A stretch of DNA of 7,957 nt from JAYVIQ01 sp043770215 (GTDB lineage Bacteria > Bacteroidota > Bacteroidia > Cytophagales > JAAEPT01), in the NCBI GenBank assembly GCA_043770215.1, contig JAYVIQ010000167.1:1-7957 (forward strand). Reading direction: 5' to 3'. The translations under genes and the position numbers were made by a program. The notes beneath the pieces were generated by a model that saw only the letters and a program-made list of their open reading frames with translations, was not told the DNA's origin and made no database searches. This document shows, in pieces, positions 5,655 through 7,957 of the stretch (its first letter is position 1; each line of letters begins with the position of its first letter).

Positions 5655-6647
5655 ATGTTAAAATATTTAGGTTTCTTTTTTTACTTTTTTTCGGGAGCAT
5701 GTCTTTATGCTCAATCAGATTCTACACTTCAGATAGATTCTAGTAAGTATGTTCGTTTTTTTAAAGTTGATAATTTAAGTCAAGTAGAAGAATTAGATTT
5801 TGAAGCAAAAGACACCATACCAAAAGAGTTTAAAAAGAAACGGTTGAAGCGCAAGGTGTACTATGGGTATAAAACTAAAAAAGCATTTACAAAATCTGGA
5901 TATGGGGACAATGAAGTAATAGAGGTTTTTCACTACCTAAAGGTTTGGCAGGAGCCAAATGTATATGTAAATGACATTTATTGGTTTGATTTCAAAAAAA
6001 TGAAAGTCACAGAATCCAAAAAATATACACCAGAAACCGCAAAAATATTACATGGTCCATATAAAAAAATGATTGGCGGTGAAATTGTTGAAAAAGGAAT
6101 TTTTTTTGTAGGAACAAAACACGGTAGATGGGAAATTTACGATAAACCTAGAGCTGTAGCATTTAGAACGGGTGATAAAGACAAAACAAAGAAAAATGAA
6201 GACGGAGATCCTGTACTTATAAAAGGAAGTGACACACTTATAGAATACAGTCTATTAGAATCAAAAATAAAATACAACAGAGGCTGGTTGAAAAATGCTC
6301 AAAGAGTGTATTACGATGCAGCAAAAACTTTATTAAAAGAAGTCATCCCTTATGATGAAATAGGGAAAAATTCAGGGGAATATTTTTCTTATTTCGAAGA
6401 CAAAAAAATACACCAACATGGGTATCTAATAAACGGAACCAAAGTGGGGGTTTGGGTAGAGTATCAATCTATAAATGGAAAAACACGCAGGTTAAATGAA
6501 GTTTCTTACCCTGATTTCCCAAATATAAAAAATCCTGTGCCAGAATTAGAAAAGTTATGGGATGCCAAGGGAGAGCTTATTTTTGATAAAAAAGAAAAAA
6601 TAGACAAAAGACCAAAGTCTATTATTTCTGATCCTTTAAAGAAATGA
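5655..6647 (+). CDS. Secreted protein with two MORN-like repeat units, function unknown
   Basis: The 330-residue product starts with a signal peptide: a short Lys-containing n-region, a Phe-rich hydrophobic core (5-13) and 'LYAQS', probably cleaved after Ala19. A cysteine at 16 is not in a good lipobox ('SGAC'), so a lipoprotein is less likely. The mature protein is highly charged, rich in Lys, Tyr and Trp. Two similar units stand out: about 134-162 (G..Y, then 'GTKHGRW..Y', ending at Tyr162) and about 241-270 (G.Y, then 'GTKVGVW..Y'). They resemble MORN or YwqK-type 'G...G.W..Y' beta-hairpin repeats. A stretch at 200-233 ('IKYNRGWLKNAQRVYYDAA') may be a degenerate unit. The C-terminal tail is Lys/Asp-rich. 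I do not recognise a named gene. Its TGA overlaps the ATG of the next gene (ATGA), pointing to coupled expression with a membrane protein and galE. Confidence 0.85.
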   Translation: MLKYLGFFFYFFSGACLYAQSDSTLQIDSSKYVRFFKVDNLSQVEELDFEAKDTIPKEFKKKRLKRKVYYGYKTKKAFTKSGYGDNEVIEVFHYLKVWQEPNVYVNDIYWFDFKKMKVTESKKYTPETAKILHGPYKKMIGGEIVEKGIFFVGTKHGRWEIYDKPRAVAFRTGDKDKTKKNEDGDPVLIKGSDTLIEYSLLESKIKYNRGWLKNAQRVYYDAAKTLLKEVIPYDEIGKNSGEYFSYFEDKKIHQHGYLINGTKVGVWVEYQSINGKTRRLNEVSYPDFPNIKNPVPELEKLWDAKGELIFDKKEKIDKRPKSIISDPLKK

Positions 6648-7249
6648 TAGGAGCTAAGGGCATCTTAACTTATGGGCTTTATATAAGTCTGTGCTTGTAC
6701 GGGTTTGGCATATTTGCTCCTTATCTAGGTTTAGATTATGATACAGCTTTGAAACAAACAGGCGCAACAGGGATTTTATTTTTTTATTTGGTTATTTTTT
6801 TTTCAATAAAACATAAGACTTGGAGTAATTATTTAGCCCTAATTTCAGTGCTCATCTTATTTTTAGGTGTGTTTGGAAAACTACTTTATCCGGTTTTTGG
6901 ACTTTTAAGCTCAAGTTTACAAAACCTATCCTATTTTTTTATCTTGGGTATCCTTAGTTTTATCACCTATGATTCTGATTATGAGGTGGATATAAGAAGT
7001 GAATCTACTTTAGAAAATTACACGTTTGGCAAAGAAGATTTTGAATTGGTTGAAAAAGTGCCAGCAAAAACACTTTTAATCATTAAAAGAAATGTACAAT
7101 ACCTACTTTATTTTTTTATTGGTGTTTCTATTTTAGGATTTATAAGTAAGCTGCTTCACTTTTACTTTGCATCTGTTATTTTGGTTATAGGATTTGTAAG
7201 TACAGCCATTTTGGTTATTATTAATGGAGTTTTAAAAACTAAACGATGA
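6644..7249 (+). CDS. Six-helix integral membrane protein, function unknown
   Basis: The 201-residue hydrophobic protein has about six membrane segments (about 7-29, 42-55, 61-80, 94-108, 150-168, 174-194), with one polar loop at about 109-149 carrying acidic residues ('YDSDYEVDIRSES'). Segments 3-4 and 5-6 look like repeats of one hairpin: each has a G..xKLL+aromatic turn ('GVFGKLLY' 75-82, 'GFISKLLH' 165-172) followed by a second helix. The last hairpin recalls the K..HW-type hairpins of GldL-like gliding motility membrane proteins of this phylum, but the resemblance is only to a short pattern and I do not call it GldL. Start and stop overlap both neighbours by ATGA, so it is translated with the secreted protein upstream and galE downstream. 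A role in the envelope is suggested only by context. Confidence 0.85.
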   Translation: MIGAKGILTYGLYISLCLYGFGIFAPYLGLDYDTALKQTGATGILFFYLVIFFSIKHKTWSNYLALISVLILFLGVFGKLLYPVFGLLSSSLQNLSYFFILGILSFITYDSDYEVDIRSESTLENYTFGKEDFELVEKVPAKTLLIIKRNVQYLLYFFIGVSILGFISKLLHFYFASVILVIGFVSTAILVIINGVLKTKR

Positions 7250-7957
7250 AAAAAAAGATATTAGTTACTGGTGGTGCAGGATACATTGGTTCTCATACCA
7301 TTTTAGAGCTGCTTATAGAAAATAAGTTTGAAGTTATCTGCTTAGACAATTATTCAAATTCAAATGAAGAGGCACTACTAGCTGTTGAAAAATATACGAA
7401 TGAATCAATTACCAAACTTTCATTAGATTTGTGTGATTATGATTCACTAAAGAATAGTCTTCAACCGTTTGAAAATCAAATAATTGGCGTCATTCATTTT
7501 GCTGCTTTAAAAGCGGTAGGTGAGTCTGTAAGCATACCTACCAAATACTATCAAAACAACTTAGGGTCTATGCTAAATGTTTTGAATTACTGCGAAAAAA
7601 GTGGCATTCAGCATTTTATTTTTTCATCTTCCTGCTCTGTTTTTGGCGATTTAGATTCTAGTTTGTTGCCTGTAAAAGAAACTACACCTACAAGTATTAC
7701 GCAAAGCCCTTATGCAGAAACTAAAAGTATGGGCGAAAGAATACTCAGCGACGTTAGTAAAAATAATAAAATTAAAGCATTGTCTCTAAGGTATTTTAAC
7801 CCTGTAGGAGCTCACGTAAGTAACATAATTGGAGAAAATCCAAAAGCAATACCAAATAATTTAGTGCCAGTAATTTGTAAATCAGCTTTAGGGAAAATAC
7901 CTAAAATGTCAGTTTTTGGGAATGATTATAGTACCAGAGATGGTTCTTGTATTAGAG
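7246..7957 (+). CDS. galE: UDP-glucose 4-epimerase, 5' part (3' end outside the window)
   Basis: GalE interconverts UDP-glucose and UDP-galactose (often also the N-acetyl forms) using tightly bound NAD, supplying donors for surface polysaccharides. The visible 237 residues begin 'MKKKILVTGGAGYIGSHT', with the Rossmann glycine loop at Gly9, Gly12 and Gly15. They continue with 'FAALKAVGESV' (85-95), 'FSSSCSVFG' (126-134, catalytic Ser129), 'SPYAETK' (154-160, the YxxxK pair Tyr156/Lys160), 'LRYFNPVGAH' (181-190) and 'GENPKAIPNNLVP' in the substrate-binding part. The short-chain dehydrogenase catalytic set is complete. The frame stays open to the last base and breaks off within the '.FGNDYSTRDGSCIR' region, so about one third is missing. 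Its ATG overlaps the preceding TGA, making it the third gene of a coupled cluster. The epimerase family is sure; UDP-GlcNAc preference cannot be excluded. Confidence 0.93.
   Translation, partial: MKKKILVTGGAGYIGSHTILELLIENKFEVICLDNYSNSNEEALLAVEKYTNESITKLSLDLCDYDSLKNSLQPFENQIIGVIHFAALKAVGESVSIPTKYYQNNLGSMLNVLNYCEKSGIQHFIFSSSCSVFGDLDSSLLPVKETTPTSITQSPYAETKSMGERILSDVSKNNKIKALSLRYFNPVGAHVSNIIGENPKAIPNNLVPVICKSALGKIPKMSVFGNDYSTRDGSCIR

Noticed and set aside
1..7957. Mobile element, CRISPR, toxin-antitoxin or defence island
   Set aside because: No transposase, integrase, direct repeat array, tRNA-linked attachment site or composition shift was visible; the gene content is housekeeping and envelope functions.

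Overview
The window looks like an ordinary chromosomal segment of a low-GC Bacteroidota bacterium, probably of the Flavobacteriia or a nearby class. The reasons are the strong A+T bias, A/T-rich sequence in place of clear Shine-Dalgarno sites, several matches to the Bacteroidota -7 promoter element TAnnTTTG, a signal peptide ending in the typical 'LYAQ', and the tgt then LptF/LptG-type permease gene order. This placement is inference from sequence style and protein character, not from a search.

Layout, left to right. (1) Positions 1-417 hold the 3' end of a DUF502-family membrane protein gene on the + strand. It converges on a thioredoxin gene (trxA, - strand, 460-783), and the two share a strong hairpin terminator at about 416-447. 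(2) A tightly packed - strand run is read from right to left: a membrane-anchored family 2 glycosyltransferase (3201 to 2110), an ECF-type RNA polymerase sigma factor (2119 to 1511) and the 16S rRNA methyltransferase rsmG (1511 to 888). These genes overlap by 10 nt and 1 nt, so they are very likely one transcript with coupled translation. trxA lies 104 bp further downstream on the same strand, and a dyad and possible promoter sit in that gap. (3) Divergent from the glycosyltransferase across only 46 bp is tgt (3248-4378), which makes the first RNA-level step of queuosine modification of tRNA. It is followed by an LptF/LptG-type permease gene (4526-5605) of the lipopolysaccharide transport system. 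(4) A secreted protein with two MORN-like repeat units (5655-6647), a six-segment membrane protein (6644-7249) and galE (7246 to beyond the right edge) form an ATGA-overlapped cluster.

Themes: translation and RNA modification (rsmG, tgt), envelope and surface polysaccharide biogenesis (glycosyltransferase, LptF/G permease, galE), and redox housekeeping (trxA). I saw no mobile element, CRISPR array, tRNA or rRNA gene, phage gene or defence system. There is no convincing evidence of an undescribed system. The most useful second looks are the Tgt without the usual zinc cysteines, the near-leaderless tgt promoter, the sigma factor gene fused by overlaps into a glycosyltransferase/rsmG operon, the dyad upstream of trxA, and the uncharacterised secreted/membrane protein pair coupled to galE. 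The only gene-free stretches are short: about 104 bp before trxA, 46 bp between the divergent genes, 147 bp after tgt and 49 bp after the permease gene.
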